NCBI RefSeq assembly: GCF_011516835.1
Contig: NZ_WOTB01000021.1
Span: 1 to 64,000, forward strand
Length of the DNA stretch: 64,000 bases
Direction of reading: 5' to 3'
Source: Acetobacter musti
GTDB taxonomy: Bacteria; Pseudomonadota; Alphaproteobacteria; Acetobacterales; Acetobacteraceae
The translations under genes and the position numbers were made by a program. Positions 18,461-27,654 of this stretch are shown in pieces. Each line of letters begins with the position of its first letter. Position 1 is the first letter of the stretch. Under the pieces are notes generated by a model, which was not told where the DNA came from, made no database searches, and saw nothing but the letters and a program-made list of their open reading frames with translations.

Positions 18461-18480
18461 TCCGGAGCGGGAGGGGTTCC

Positions 18481-19002
18481 GTGTTTCATCTTCGTCCGTT
18501 CGGCGTCGGGGATTTCGCGTTGCTGGCCGGCTGGTTCGGTTCCGTGGCCGAGCTGACGCAGTGGGGTGGTGAGGCGTTCCGGTTTCCGCTGACGGCGGAT
18601 CAGCTTCTGCGGATGGTGGCGGAGGCGGACGCGGCGCCGCCGGCGCGGCTGTGCCGGATGATTGAAAAGGACGGTGAGGTGGCCGGTCATGCTCAGCTCC
18701 GGCTCTTTCGGGAGGCTGGCGGGGCGAGGCTGTGTCATGTGGCGGTGGCGCCGGGGATGCGGGGGCGGGGGCTGGCGGTTCCGATGCTGCGGCCTGTGAT
18801 CGATGAGGCGTTTGCGATTCCGGAAACCGGTCGGGTGGAGCTCATGGTTTACACATGGAACGCGCCGGCGATCCGGACGTATGAGCGGCTGGGGTTCAGG
18901 CGGGAATCGGTGTGCCGCGATTCGGTCCGGGTCTGTGCGGAGTCCTGGGATGCGGCGGTGATGGCGTTGGCGCGGGATGCGTGGCGGTCTGGCTGCGGAT
19001 AA
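18481..19002 (+). CDS. GNAT-family N-acetyltransferase
   Basis: A 173-residue Gcn5-related acetyltransferase that transfers acetyl from acetyl-CoA to an amine; the substrate is unknown. The acetyl-CoA pyrophosphate loop appears as GMRGRGLAVPML, preceded by the beta-4 strand RLCHVAVAPG. The C-terminal YERLGFRRESV is the usual motif B. The start is a GTG with GGGAGGGG upstream, 20 bases after the TIGR02302 stop, so it probably belongs to the lysA operon. Confidence 0.85.
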   Translation: MFHLRPFGVGDFALLAGWFGSVAELTQWGGEAFRFPLTADQLLRMVAEADAAPPARLCRMIEKDGEVAGHAQLRLFREAGGARLCHVAVAPGMRGRGLAVPMLRPVIDEAFAIPETGRVELMVYTWNAPAIRTYERLGFRRESVCRDSVRVCAESWDAAVMALARDAWRSGCG

Positions 19003-19149
19003 GGCGGAGGCTGGCCGGGGCGGGGGCAAAAACCTGAACCGGTGTGTTTCGGGAATTTGTCTGTTGCGGATTGTTCCTGCCGGTATCTTTGGTTTCCGGA
19101 CAAGCCGGCGTCTGCTGTGTGGCGCGGGTGTGAGCGAAGGATGTTTCTG

Positions 19150-19746
19150 ATGCCGAAAGTGCTGGTTCTTTATTATTCGTCTTACGGGCATATCGAGAAG
19201 ATGGCGTATGCCGTGGCGGAAGGTGTGCGGGAAGCTGGGGCTGAGGCCGTTGTGAAGCGGGTGCCGGAGCTGGTGCCGGAAGAGGTGGCGAAATCCGCTC
19301 ATTTCAAACTTGATCAGGATGCGCCTGTGGCGACGGTGGCGGAACTGCCGGAGTATGATGCGATCATTCTCGGGGCGCCGACGCGGTTTGGGCGGCTGCC
19401 GTCGCAGATGGCGAATTTCTGGGATCAGACGGGTGGTCTCTGGGCGAAAGGGGCTCTGATTGGCAAGCTCGGGGCGGCGTTCACGTCGACGGCCAGCCAG
19501 CATGGCGGTCAGGAGACGACGCAGTTTTCGCTGCTGACCAATCTGATTCATCATGGGATGATTGTCAGCGGGCTGCCTTACAGCTTTGCGGGGCTGACGC
19601 GGCTGGATGAGGTCGAGGGTGGCACGCCTTACGGGGCGTCGACGATTGCGGCGGGGGACGGCTCACGGCAGCCGACGGTGACGGAGCTGGACGGGGCGAA
19701 GTTCCTGGGCAGCCATGTCGCCGGGATTGCGACGAAGCTGGCCTGA
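19150..19746 (+). CDS. wrbA: NAD(P)H:quinone oxidoreductase, WrbA type
   Basis: An FMN-binding flavodoxin-fold enzyme that reduces quinones by two electrons, protecting against semiquinone stress; cytosolic tetramer. The phosphate loop [12 protein letters not shown] is at the N-terminus. The WrbA signature [24 protein letters not shown] and the tail [28 protein letters not shown] are intact; about 198 residues, as expected. The frame is open from 19042, but GAAGGA eight bases before the ATG at 19150 marks that start. It is followed by a family 1 hairpin element and faces a LysR gene tail to tail. Confidence 0.93.
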   Translation: MPKVLVLYYSSYGHIEKMAYAVAEGVREAGAEAVVKRVPELVPEEVAKSAHFKLDQDAPVATVAELPEYDAIILGAPTRFGRLPSQMANFWDQTGGLWAKGALIGKLGAAFTSTASQHGGQETTQFSLLTNLIHHGMIVSGLPYSFAGLTRLDEVEGGTPYGASTIAAGDGSRQPTVTELDGAKFLGSHVAGIATKLA

Positions 19747-19794
19747 TTTCAGGTTCAGAGAGTGCATTTTGATAAAGCTTTGAAAGAATAACAA

Positions 19795-19871
19795 AAGTTT
19801 TTGGTGAAGCTTTTTTCAGAAAGCTTCAGAAGACGCCGCCTTTTTGAAAAAAAGCGGCACCCGGAAACTTC
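19795..19871 (+). repeat. Dispersed cloverleaf-like hairpin element, family 1 copy B
   Basis: Same plan as copies A and C: an outer stem (AAGTTTTTGGTG with GGAAACTTC), an inner hairpin on GAAGCTTTTTTCAGAAAGCTTC and a second built on GCCGCC with GCGGC around T- and A-runs. It sits between the convergent wrbA and LysR genes, where a bidirectional terminator would be useful. Confidence 0.75.
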
Positions 19872-19903
19872 TTTGTAATTTCAAAGAGGTTTCGCGAGCA
19901 GGA

Positions 19904-20833
19904 TTATGTGGGTTCGCTGGTGTCGCAGCGGACCCAGGGGGCTGTGGGCAGAATTTCGGACAGGTAGTCCATGAGGATCTGGACGCGTCTGGGGCGCAGA
20001 GCGTTGGGCGGGGTGACGAGGGAGATTCCGATCGGGGGCGCCTGCCAGTCGGGCAGGATCTGCTGGACGCGGCCTTCCTGCAGGGCTTTCCAGATCATGA
20101 ATTCCGGAAAAAGACCGTATCCGAAGCCGGCTTCCAGCGCGGGCAGGAAGGCTTCGGCGTTGTTCGAGCGGAAGCGGGCGCTTTGCGCGAGGGTGGTGCT
20201 GTCGCCGTTGCGATGTGTGAGTCGCAGGGTGCCGGGGGCGGATGTTCCTGTGTAGACGAAGCCTTTATGGGGTTCGAGGTCGCGCGGGGCGCGGAGCGGA
20301 GCGACGGCGCTGATCCAGGCCGGGCTGGCGACGAGGAGCAGGCGGACGGTGCAGAGTTTGCGGGCTCTCAGCGAGGAATCGGTGAGGGTTGCGATGCGGA
20401 TGGCGAAGTCGAAGCCGTCGGCGACGACGTCGACGAGGGAGTCGCTGAAATCGATGGCGACGTCGACATCCGGGCAGCGGGTGAAGAAGCCGGGCAGCAG
20501 CGGCGAGAGGTGGTGGATGCCGAAGGTCATTGGCGCGGCGATCCGCACGAGGCCGGTGGGGGTGAGCATGGTTTCCCGTGCTTCGGCTTCCGCGATTTCG
20601 GCTTCGGCGATGACCTGGCGGGCGTGGGGCAGGAGCTGGCGGCCCATCTCGGTGAGGGAGAGCTGTCGCGAGGTGCGGCTGAAGAGCGAGATGCCGAGCG
20701 CGGTTTCCAGCCGGCTGATGGCTTTGGAGACGGTGGGTTTTGACAGGCGCACGTCATCGGCGGCTTTTGCGAAGGAGCCGTGTTCGGCGACTTTGGCGAA
20801 GATGGCCCAGGCTTCGAAATCCGGGAGTCTCAT
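19904..20833 (-). CDS. LysR-family transcriptional regulator
   Basis: A 309-residue LTTR with the N-terminal winged helix-turn-helix (FAKVAEHGSFAKAADDVRLSKPTVSKAISRLE) and a C-terminal periplasmic-binding-like effector domain, in which RIATLTDSSLRARKL is a common CrgA/YafC-type stretch. The HTH reads cleanly and the length is typical. It is divergent from the small lipoprotein gene at 21016, whose promoter shares the 180-base gap and is the most likely local target. Effector and regulon are unknown. Confidence 0.88.
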   Translation of the reverse strand: MRLPDFEAWAIFAKVAEHGSFAKAADDVRLSKPTVSKAISRLETALGISLFSRTSRQLSLTEMGRQLLPHARQVIAEAEIAEAEARETMLTPTGLVRIAAPMTFGIHHLSPLLPGFFTRCPDVDVAIDFSDSLVDVVADGFDFAIRIATLTDSSLRARKLCTVRLLLVASPAWISAVAPLRAPRDLEPHKGFVYTGTSAPGTLRLTHRNGDSTTLAQSARFRSNNAEAFLPALEAGFGYGLFPEFMIWKALQEGRVQQILPDWQAPPIGISLVTPPNALRPRRVQILMDYLSEILPTAPWVRCDTSEPT

Positions 20834-21015
20834 GTGGCGTCTGTTTCCGGTTGTCCGGGGACAATGTCTGCCCCGGTTTGCCCGTGATGGCGAGGGGGAT
20901 TAGGCTCGGAGGAGGCTGCCTGCGCCCGTGATCGTGGCCGGATTGCCTTGTAAGCGGCTTACCTGTAACGGCCTGGCCACAACCGGAAAGATGACCTGTG
21001 TATCAGGGAAACGAC

Positions 21016-21420
21016 ATGAAATCAGTGAGGCAGGTCTGTGCGGATCGGTCCCGTAAGGCGGGTGGAGCGGGTCTGCTTCCGCGCCTGGGGTGTGTGCTGG
21101 GGGTGCTTTTCACGGTTTCGGCGTGTCAGACGTCTTCTCCGGTGGTGGATATGCGGCCGACGCCGCATACGCTGATTTACACTTATCTGATGGCGCATGG
21201 GATGGCGCGCGGGACGGTGATGTCCGGGGATATTACGCCGCCGCAGCTTACGGGGCTGCTGGTGGCGGACCGGGCGGCATTGCTGGCGGTGATGAAGGAG
21301 ACGGCGTATCCGTCAGGGGCCAATCTGGTGGCGGCGAGCCGGGCGGTGCAGCAGTTGCTGGCGGCGACGCAGCCATCCGATTACGGGGCGGCGTCACCGC
21401 ACAGGCCGCCGGGGCAGTAA
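21016..21420 (+). CDS. Small putative lipoprotein
   Basis: About 134 residues, not assigned to a family. The N-terminus is basic, followed by a hydrophobic run ending in a lipobox-like VSAC near residue 35, so it is probably lipid-anchored after signal peptidase II cleavage. The mature part is helical with a Gln-rich end. The frame opens at 20998, but AGGGA lies just upstream of the ATG at 21016, giving the better start. It is divergently placed from the LysR gene and may be its target. Confidence 0.6.
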   Translation: MKSVRQVCADRSRKAGGAGLLPRLGCVLGVLFTVSACQTSSPVVDMRPTPHTLIYTYLMAHGMARGTVMSGDITPPQLTGLLVADRAALLAVMKETAYPSGANLVAASRAVQQLLAATQPSDYGAASPHRPPGQ

Positions 21421-21499
21421 CGGGATCTTTCTAACGGGATTTTTCTGTCGGGTTCAGACAGGCGGCAGAGCAGGGCTCTGCCCCGCTCCCGGAAAGGAT

Positions 21500-21585
21500 C
21501 GCGGGCCCCTTTACCCCTTTTGATTTAACAAATCGGGATCAAAGGGACTGTGTCCCTTTGTGGGGCGCGGGGCAAAGCCCCGAAA
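21500..21585 (-). repeat. Dispersed hairpin element, family 2 copy 1
   Basis: Reading the minus strand, CGGGGCTTTGCCCCG (21568-21582) is followed by a perfect nine-base-pair hairpin, CAAAGGGAC then ACA then GTCCCTTTG (21540-21560), then GATCCCGATTTGTTAAATC. The same order of motifs occurs at 27508-27580, 48781-48850 and 51635-51715. It lies between the convergent lipoprotein and secF genes and could act as a terminator. Confidence 0.75.
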
Positions 21586-21663
21586 GGCTGCTGCGCTTGC
21601 TGTAATCGCCTTTTTTAGAGGCTTTTCTGGCAAAGCGAAGATGCGTGCGCCTGGTCTGGCGGA

Positions 21664-22599
21664 TCAGCCTGGGGCGGCTGGTTTTGTGTCTTTTCGCAGT
21701 CTTTTTTCGCCGAGCAGCAGGAGGAGCGGCGCGGCGATGAAGATGGAGGAGGAGGTTCCGACGACGATGCCGAACAGCATGACCCAGGCGAAGCCGGAGA
21801 GGCTGCTGCCGCCGAAGATGGCGAGCGGCAGGGCGGCGAGGAACACGGTTGTGGATGTTCCCAGTGTGCGGTTGAGGGTTTCGTTGATCGAGAGGTCGAT
21901 CAGTTCGCGCAGCGGCATGGTGCGGTAGCGGCGGAGGTTTTCGCGCACGCGGTCATAGACGACGACTTTATCGTTGGTGGAGTAGCCGAGGATGGTGAGG
22001 ATCGCGGCGACCATGACCAGGTCGAATTCGAAATGGGTGAGGACCAGGAAGCCGACGGTTTTGGTCAGGTCAAGGACCAGGGTGATGACGGCGCTGAGGG
22101 CGAACTCCCATTCGAAGCGGAACCAGATATAGGCGAGGATCATCACCAGGCTGAGGCCGAGGGCGAGCAGGCCGTTGCGGAACAGTTCGGCCGAGACGGA
22201 GGCGCCGACGGCGTCGGCGCGGACGACGGTGGCGCCGGGCTGGGCCTCCGTGACGGCGTGACGGACCTGATCGATGACGGCGTTGGTGTTGGTGTTTTCG
22301 TCCGCGCCGAGGCGGATGAGCACGTCGTTGTCGCTGCCGAAGGCCTGCACGCCGGCGGCTTCGATGTGGTGGGCGGCGAGGGCGGTGCGGATTTTTCCGA
22401 AATCGGCGGGCCCGTTTGTGCGGGCCTCGACGACGATGCCGCCTTTGAAGTCCAGTCCGAGCGTGAGGCCGGGGTGGAAGAACAGGATCACTGACGCGAG
22501 CGACAGAACGGCCGAGGTTGCGAGACCGAGGAAGCGGCCGCGCATGAAGTTGATGTGTGTGTCGCTGCGGACGAAACGCAGCAGGGGACGTCCAAACAT
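21664..22599 (-). CDS. secF: Protein translocase subunit SecF
   Basis: An inner-membrane RND-type subunit that with SecD uses proton motive force to promote late steps of Sec export. The 311 residues hold six membrane segments. The N-terminus carries the SecD/F signature LTLGLDFKGGIVVEAR, and the conserved transmembrane block ILTILGYSTNDKVVVYDRVREN is intact. The gene starts 11 bases after secD ends, clearly the same transcript. Confidence 0.96.
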   Translation of the reverse strand: MFGRPLLRFVRSDTHINFMRGRFLGLATSAVLSLASVILFFHPGLTLGLDFKGGIVVEARTNGPADFGKIRTALAAHHIEAAGVQAFGSDNDVLIRLGADENTNTNAVIDQVRHAVTEAQPGATVVRADAVGASVSAELFRNGLLALGLSLVMILAYIWFRFEWEFALSAVITLVLDLTKTVGFLVLTHFEFDLVMVAAILTILGYSTNDKVVVYDRVRENLRRYRTMPLRELIDLSINETLNRTLGTSTTVFLAALPLAIFGGSSLSGFAWVMLFGIVVGTSSSIFIAAPLLLLLGEKRLRKDTKPAAPG

Positions 22600-22610
22600 A
22601 ACGCTTCGGC

Positions 22611-24170
22611 CTAGACGGGAAGGGTGGAGGGGCGGGTAAGGGCGTACCAGCGCACCATCAGGAGGCGGGAGAGCAGCAGCGTCGAGAACAGGGTTGTCGC
22701 GATGCCGATGGTGATGGTGAGCGCGAAGCCGCGGACCGGGCCGGTGCCGAAGACGAACAGCATGACGTGGGCGAGAAAGGCCGTGGCGTTACTGTCGAGG
22801 ATGGTGGCGGTGGCGCGCTCGAATCCGGCCTGCATGGCGGCGAGCGGGGTGCGGCCGCGTTTCAGTTCCTCGCGGATGCGTTCGACGATGAGGATGTTGG
22901 CGTCGACGGCCATGCCGAGGGTGAGCAGCATGCCGGCCATGCCGGGCAGGGTGAGGGTGGCGCCGAACAGGGAGAGGATGGCGAGCATCAGGACCAGGTT
23001 GGCGAACAGGGCGACGTTCGCGTACCAGCCGAAGCGGCCGTAGAACAGGGCCATGAACACGATGACCAGCAGGAAGCCGACGAGCAGGCTGAGAGCTCCG
23101 GCGCGGATGGAATCGGCGCCGAGGGACGGGCCGATGGAGCGTTCCTCGGCGACGGTGAGCGGCACGGGCAGGGCGCCGGCGCGGAGCAGGAGGCCGAGAT
23201 CGGTGGCTTTGCGGGCGTCGAAATTGCCGGTGATGATGCCGTTGCCGCCGGTGATGGCGGAGCGGATAACGGGGGCTTCGATGACCTTGTTGTCGAGGAC
23301 GATGGCGAAGCGGCGTCCGACATTGGCCTGGGTGACGGCGGAGAAGGCGCGGGTGCCGGCGGAGTTCAGCGTGAAGTTCACGGCCCAGCCGCCGGTCTGT
23401 TCGTCGGTTGTGGCGCCGGCGTTGACGAGATCGGCGCCGTCGACGTCGATATGGTCGCGGACGGCGAGGGTCTGTCCCGGTGCCTCGGTGAGCGGGAGCA
23501 TGGTGTCGCCGGGCGGGGCGACGGTGGCGCCTGGCGCGGTTTCGTCGACGAGGCGGAAGGTCATGCGGGCGGTGGTGCCGAGCAGGGACTTGATGTGTTC
23601 CGGGTCGCTGATGCCGGGGAGTTCGACGATGATGCGGTCTTCGCCCTGACGGGTGATTTCCGGGTCGACGGCGCCGGTGGCGTCGATGCGGCGGCGGACG
23701 ATTTCGATGGCCTGGGTGACGGCTTCATGAGCGCGGGTTCTCATGGCGTCTGGCGACAGGGTGAGCGCGATGCTGCCGTCCGGGCGGGCGGCGACGGTGA
23801 ATTCGTCGGCGACGGCGCGTGGCATGTCGCTGAGTATTTTCAGGTCACGGTCTTTTTCGGACGGGTCGCGCGGGCGGAAGGAGAACTGGCCCTGTTTTGT
23901 GTCGAGGGCGATGTCCCGGTAGCCGAGGCCGGCGGCGAGCAGGGACTGGCGGGCCGAATCCGAGAGGCTCTGGAGGCGGTCATGGGTCAGGGACGACAGA
24001 TCGACCTGCATGAGCAGGTAGGAGCCGCCGCGCAGATCGAGGCCGAGATGGATCTGGGGCCAGGGGATGGAGGCGGCGGGTTTGCGGACGAAGTTGGGCA
24101 CGCACAGCAGCAGTCCGGCAAGACAGGCGGCGATGACGGAAAACAGTTTGGCCCGGCTGTAATACATCAT
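22611..24170 (-). CDS. secD: Protein translocase subunit SecD
   Basis: Partner of SecF in the Sec holotranslocon; the large periplasmic P1 domain is thought to pull on emerging proteins. The 519-residue length is standard for alphaproteobacteria. Visible motifs are HLGLDLRGGSYLLMQVD after the first membrane segment, RRRIDATGAVDPEITRQGEDRIIVELPG in the periplasmic domain, and GMAVDANILIVERIREELKRG in the membrane core. No yajC lies upstream, although it often does in other bacteria. Confidence 0.96.
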   Translation of the reverse strand: MMYYSRAKLFSVIAACLAGLLLCVPNFVRKPAASIPWPQIHLGLDLRGGSYLLMQVDLSSLTHDRLQSLSDSARQSLLAAGLGYRDIALDTKQGQFSFRPRDPSEKDRDLKILSDMPRAVADEFTVAARPDGSIALTLSPDAMRTRAHEAVTQAIEIVRRRIDATGAVDPEITRQGEDRIIVELPGISDPEHIKSLLGTTARMTFRLVDETAPGATVAPPGDTMLPLTEAPGQTLAVRDHIDVDGADLVNAGATTDEQTGGWAVNFTLNSAGTRAFSAVTQANVGRRFAIVLDNKVIEAPVIRSAITGGNGIITGNFDARKATDLGLLLRAGALPVPLTVAEERSIGPSLGADSIRAGALSLLVGFLLVIVFMALFYGRFGWYANVALFANLVLMLAILSLFGATLTLPGMAGMLLTLGMAVDANILIVERIREELKRGRTPLAAMQAGFERATATILDSNATAFLAHVMLFVFGTGPVRGFALTITIGIATTLFSTLLLSRLLMVRWYALTRPSTLPV

Positions 24171-24513
24171 CGTGCGGGGAACCGTTCTCTGTCCTGCGGA
24201 CAGGGGCTGATGCGCTGTGTGTGGACGACCACTTATGCCTCTTCTGCCGGTAAGTTTATGGCGGCGGGAACATGCAGGGCATCGGCCCGGAATGCAACCG
24301 CTTCGCGGGTGGGGAAGGACGTCGTTGTCTGTTCTCCTGATTGTGGCGGGTGGCTGCGGCGGGACGGTGGCTTTGCGGCGGGGTGGACGGGCGAAGTTTC
24401 CGGACCGCCGGTGAGGCGGGCGTGGGCCGGATGGGTGTGCTTTCCGGTTGTGGCGGCGGGTTCGTCCGGCGGGTTTCGTTACACTTTGTTATTATAGTGG
24501 AGGGGCGGTCTGT
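24171..24513. other. Gap between the DoxX gene and secD
   Basis: About 340 bases between the DoxX stop and the secD start, both on the minus strand. Minus-strand reading shows no YajC-like protein. The plus-strand open frames are low-quality shadows. secD probably has its own promoter here. Confidence 0.4.
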
Positions 24514-24933
24514 TCAGGTGGCGTGGCGGTGGCGCTGCACGATGAAGTGGCCCGGGCCGGCGACGGCGAGTGCGATCAGGCCGCCGGCGATGCTGATGTT
24601 TTTGTAGAAATGAATGGTCATGTCGTAGCGGAGCGTTCCGGTCATGGTCCAGAAATGGTGACCGATGAAGGCGGTGACGACGGTGTAGGCGGCCAGCAGG
24701 ACGGCGAGCGGGGTGACCCACAGGCCGAGGATGAGGGCGAGGCCGGTTCCGAGTTCGGCGAGGATGGCGATCAGGGCGGAGAGGGTCGGGAAGGGTGATC
24801 CGGTCTGCGCCATATAGGCGATGGCGCCGGAATAATCCGAGAGTTTGCCCCAGCCCATGACAATGAACAGGGAGGACAGGGTGACGCGGGCGGCAAGGAG
24901 AGCTGTGTCGCGGCTGAAAAGGGTTCTGTTCAT
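24514..24933 (-). CDS. DoxX-family membrane protein
   Basis: A 139-residue integral membrane protein of the DoxX/YphA group with four hydrophobic segments. The first (LAARVTLSSLFIVMGWGKL) and the AYMAQTGSPFP loop are family-typical. DoxX proteins are linked to thiosulfate:quinone oxidation or redox homeostasis in some organisms, but most, including this one, have no proven activity. It precedes secD on the same strand with a long gap, so co-transcription is doubtful. Confidence 0.82.
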   Translation of the reverse strand: MNRTLFSRDTALLAARVTLSSLFIVMGWGKLSDYSGAIAYMAQTGSPFPTLSALIAILAELGTGLALILGLWVTPLAVLLAAYTVVTAFIGHHFWTMTGTLRYDMTIHFYKNISIAGGLIALAVAGPGHFIVQRHRHAT

Positions 24934-25263
24934 GACGTGTATCCGGTTGCGGAAAGGGGGTAGCTGAAGCGGCGGGTGGTCGCTGCTGCCGGTGTCATGA
25001 CGTTATGATCGGTGGGGGCTGGTCTTATATAGAAACGATGGAACGATACTGTTTCTTTTATTTTGTTTTTGGGTGGGGGGTGATTGCCGTGTGCGCGTCG
25101 GGCGCTCCGGGAGAGTGGGGGTTATGAACTGGAAAGACTGCGAGGCGAGATGCCGCCCGGGAGGTTTTGGTGAAGCGGGGCGGTAGCTGGTTCCGGTCCG
25201 GACGTGGGAGTGCTGATCCGGAAGGCGGATCAGTCTGCGAAAATCGGGGGCAGAGCTGTGTCT
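24934..25263. other. Intergenic region, DoxX promoter side
   Basis: About 330 bases between the DoxX start and the 3' end of the glycosyltransferase gene. The stretch around 25025-25075 is AT-rich (CTTATATAGAAACGATGGAA and a T-run), the likely promoter of the DoxX gene. No gene is supported. Confidence 0.4.
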
Positions 25264-27427
25264 TCAGGGAATGTTGCGTGTTGTCTTCGGGCCGGGAGGC
25301 GCGGGAAGGTTGCGGGGAGGCAGGCCCAGGGCTTTGCTCAGACGGATTTTGACCTCGTTTTCGTTCAGTTCTGTTCTGACGTAGCGGAGGCCGGCGGCTG
25401 AGGCGGTGTCGGCTTTTGTCTGATCCTGGTAGTAACTGACGGTGAGTTTAGCCAGGGCCGGAGCGCTTGCCGCGATGCAGGCGGTGAGTTCGGGGGGCAG
25501 GGTCATGCCTTCGGTCGCGACCGGTGTTGCGATGCAGGGCAGGCCGGCGGCCCAGCTTTCGAGCACCTTGCTTTTGATGCCGGCGCCGAAGCGCAGGGGG
25601 GGCGATGGTCAGGCGGACGGTTCGCAGGAGTGCTGTGAGGTCCGAGACGTGGCCGAGGACGCGGATGCCGGGCAGGCTGTCCATGCGGACGATGACATCG
25701 GGCATGGCGCTGCCGATCAGGAGCAGTTCGGTGTCCGGAATTTCCCTGCGGATGAGAGGGAAGATGTCATCGGCAAGCCATTTTGCCGCATCGAGGCTGG
25801 GGGCGTGGCCGTAATGGGCGACGAAGGCGATGCCGTGTCGTTCGGGGAACGGGAGCGGGGCGGGTTTTTCGGGGATGTGCCAGGGGACGACGTGAATGCT
25901 GGCGGTGGGGACGGCGCGGGCCAGCAGGGTGGCCTCGACGGGGGAATGGGTGATGACGGCGTGGGACGACCACGCCGCCATATGTTCGCGCACGCGTTCC
26001 TGGCCGGCGAGTGTCCGGAGTTCCGGGCGGCCTTCGATGGCGGCCTGACGTTCGATGCGCAGATGGGCGAGATCGGCGACGGAGGAGATCAGGCGGGCGC
26101 CGGGCATGTAGTGCCGTGTCAGGGCGAGGTAGCGGGAGGTGTTGGAGAGACGGTGGAAGTAGACGGCGTCGAACGCGCCGGACTGGATGCGCAGGAGTGT
26201 TTCCACGTTGGGGTATGTCGGCTTGCGGAAGCAGGTGATGCCGAGTTTTTCGAGTTCCTGTGTCGCGGAGGGACCGGGATCGACGGCTGAGGCGACGAAG
26301 CAGACTTCGTGCCCGAGCGCGCGGGCGGCCTGCATGTGCGAGAGGAGGGCGCCGGAGCCGGCGTCACGGGTCGGGTCGGGGGCGCGGTCGTCGATGAACA
26401 GGATTCGCGACGGGGTGGGACCGGCGGCGGTCCGGGTTCTGGTGCCGGTTCTGGCACCGGTTTGGGGGGCGGCAACGGGACCGGTGGCGGGACTGGTGAC
26501 GGAACTGGCGGCGGGGCGGGAGGCCTGGTGGCGTTCCGTGGCGAGGAGGCGGGCGTCGTCGCGGCCCTGATGGCGGCGGAGGCTGTCCAGTTCGGCGGAG
26601 AGGAATTCCAGGGCCTGTTCGCGGTGCGTGGCGGAGGCGATGCCGGCGAGGGTCTGCCGGACGTGCTGGCGGAATGTTTCGTTGAAGCGTCTGGTGGCGG
26701 CGAAATGGAAGGGGGAGCCGGGCAGGTTCTCGCCGGTTTCGGCGCAGATGACGGTGACGGTGTGATCGGTATCGGCGGAGAGGGGCGGCGAGAGGGGAAT
26801 GTCGAAGCCGTAGCGGCCGTCGCCGAGGCCGCTGTCGCGCAGATCGGCTCTGAGTCGGTTGGCGAGGACGCGCCGGATGAGGGCGCCGTCGACGGAAACG
26901 GTGACGCCCAGCCTGGTCTCGGGGGCGCTGTCGTCGCGGAGCCAGCCGGCGATCCGGTCCCGGCCGACGACGTCGACGCAGGCGCGCAGGGAGACGGGGC
27001 CTGGGAGGGAGGGGGTGTCTCCGGTGGTGTTCTGGGCCTCGCCGGTGGCTGCGTCTCCGGCGCGGTTCAGGGGGACGCGGGCGTGCAGGACGATGACGTC
27101 GAAAGCGGCGGGGGATGTTGCCGGGGCGGTGGTTTCGGGGATGAGGAAATCGAAGGCGTGGTATCCGTCGGCGTGACCCGGAATGACCAGGTCCGGGCGG
27201 AAGGTGTTTGCGGGACCGCGCGCGACTTCCTCGCCATGCCAGAGCACGGCGACGGTGAGAGGGGATGCGGGGCCGGCGGTTTTTCGTGCCCAGCCGGCGA
27301 GACGCCAGCCCTGTCCCGGGAGGGGGGCGATGACGTCGATGAAGCCGGTGATGGCGTCCTGCGTGTGGCCGTGGGGCGCCGTGGTGGCGGCCTGATGCAG
27401 GTGCGGGGGTGGGCGGTCTGCGGACAT
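25264..27427 (-). pseudogene. GT4-type glycosyltransferase, frameshifted at a seven-G tract
   Basis: Two minus-strand frames together make one protein. From the ATG at 27427 comes an unrecognised N-terminal domain of about 270 residues, a Thr/Arg/Gly-rich linker, and a GT4-like domain beginning ILFIDDRAPDPTRDAGSG. The frame is good through RLTIAP; then the seven-G tract at 25596-25602 shifts it and the rest is nonsense to 25448. With one base fewer, the reading continues LRFGAGIKSKVLESWAAGLP, the donor-site motif of GT4 enzymes, to a TGA at 25264-25266. So one extra base in the tract breaks the gene. This could be decay, slippage-driven phase variation or a sequencing error. The frame is also open upstream to 27535. 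Confidence 0.8.
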
Positions 27428-27507
27428 GGGGGGAGAGTCGCAGAAAAGACTGAATGTTTTGCCAACGAAGGAACTGTGGGGGCGGGGGCGAGGGATGTGG
27501 AGCGGGG

Positions 27508-27580
27508 TTTTCGGGGCGCTGCCCCGGCCCCGCAAAGGGACGCGGTCCCTTTGATCCCGGTTTGTTCAGTTAAAAGGACC
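27508..27580 (+). repeat. Dispersed hairpin element, family 2 copy 2
   Basis: TTTTCGGGGCGCTGCCCCGG is followed by a perfect hairpin, CAAAGGGAC then GCG then GTCCCTTTG (27533-27553), and then GATCCCGGTTTGTTCAGTT. Unlike copies 1 and 3 it lies between divergent genes, upstream of both the glycosyltransferase and the TetR regulator. Confidence 0.7.
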
Positions 27581-27654
27581 GGGGACTTTGGAGGGTGTTC
27601 AGACCCTGCGGACACTTTGAATTTTGAAGCTTGACCGGGGCGGTCCGCGTGCTC

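Noticed and set aside
22767-24497. 576-codon open frame antisense to secD
   Set aside because: It is a shadow of the secD reading frame in GC-rich DNA. Its product is a compositionally biased Gly/Asp/Ala/Glu string with no domain, while secD has clear family motifs.
26309-27634. 441-codon plus-strand frame over the GT4 gene
   Set aside because: It is a Gly/Ala/Asp-rich shadow frame. The minus strand carries glycosyltransferase motifs.
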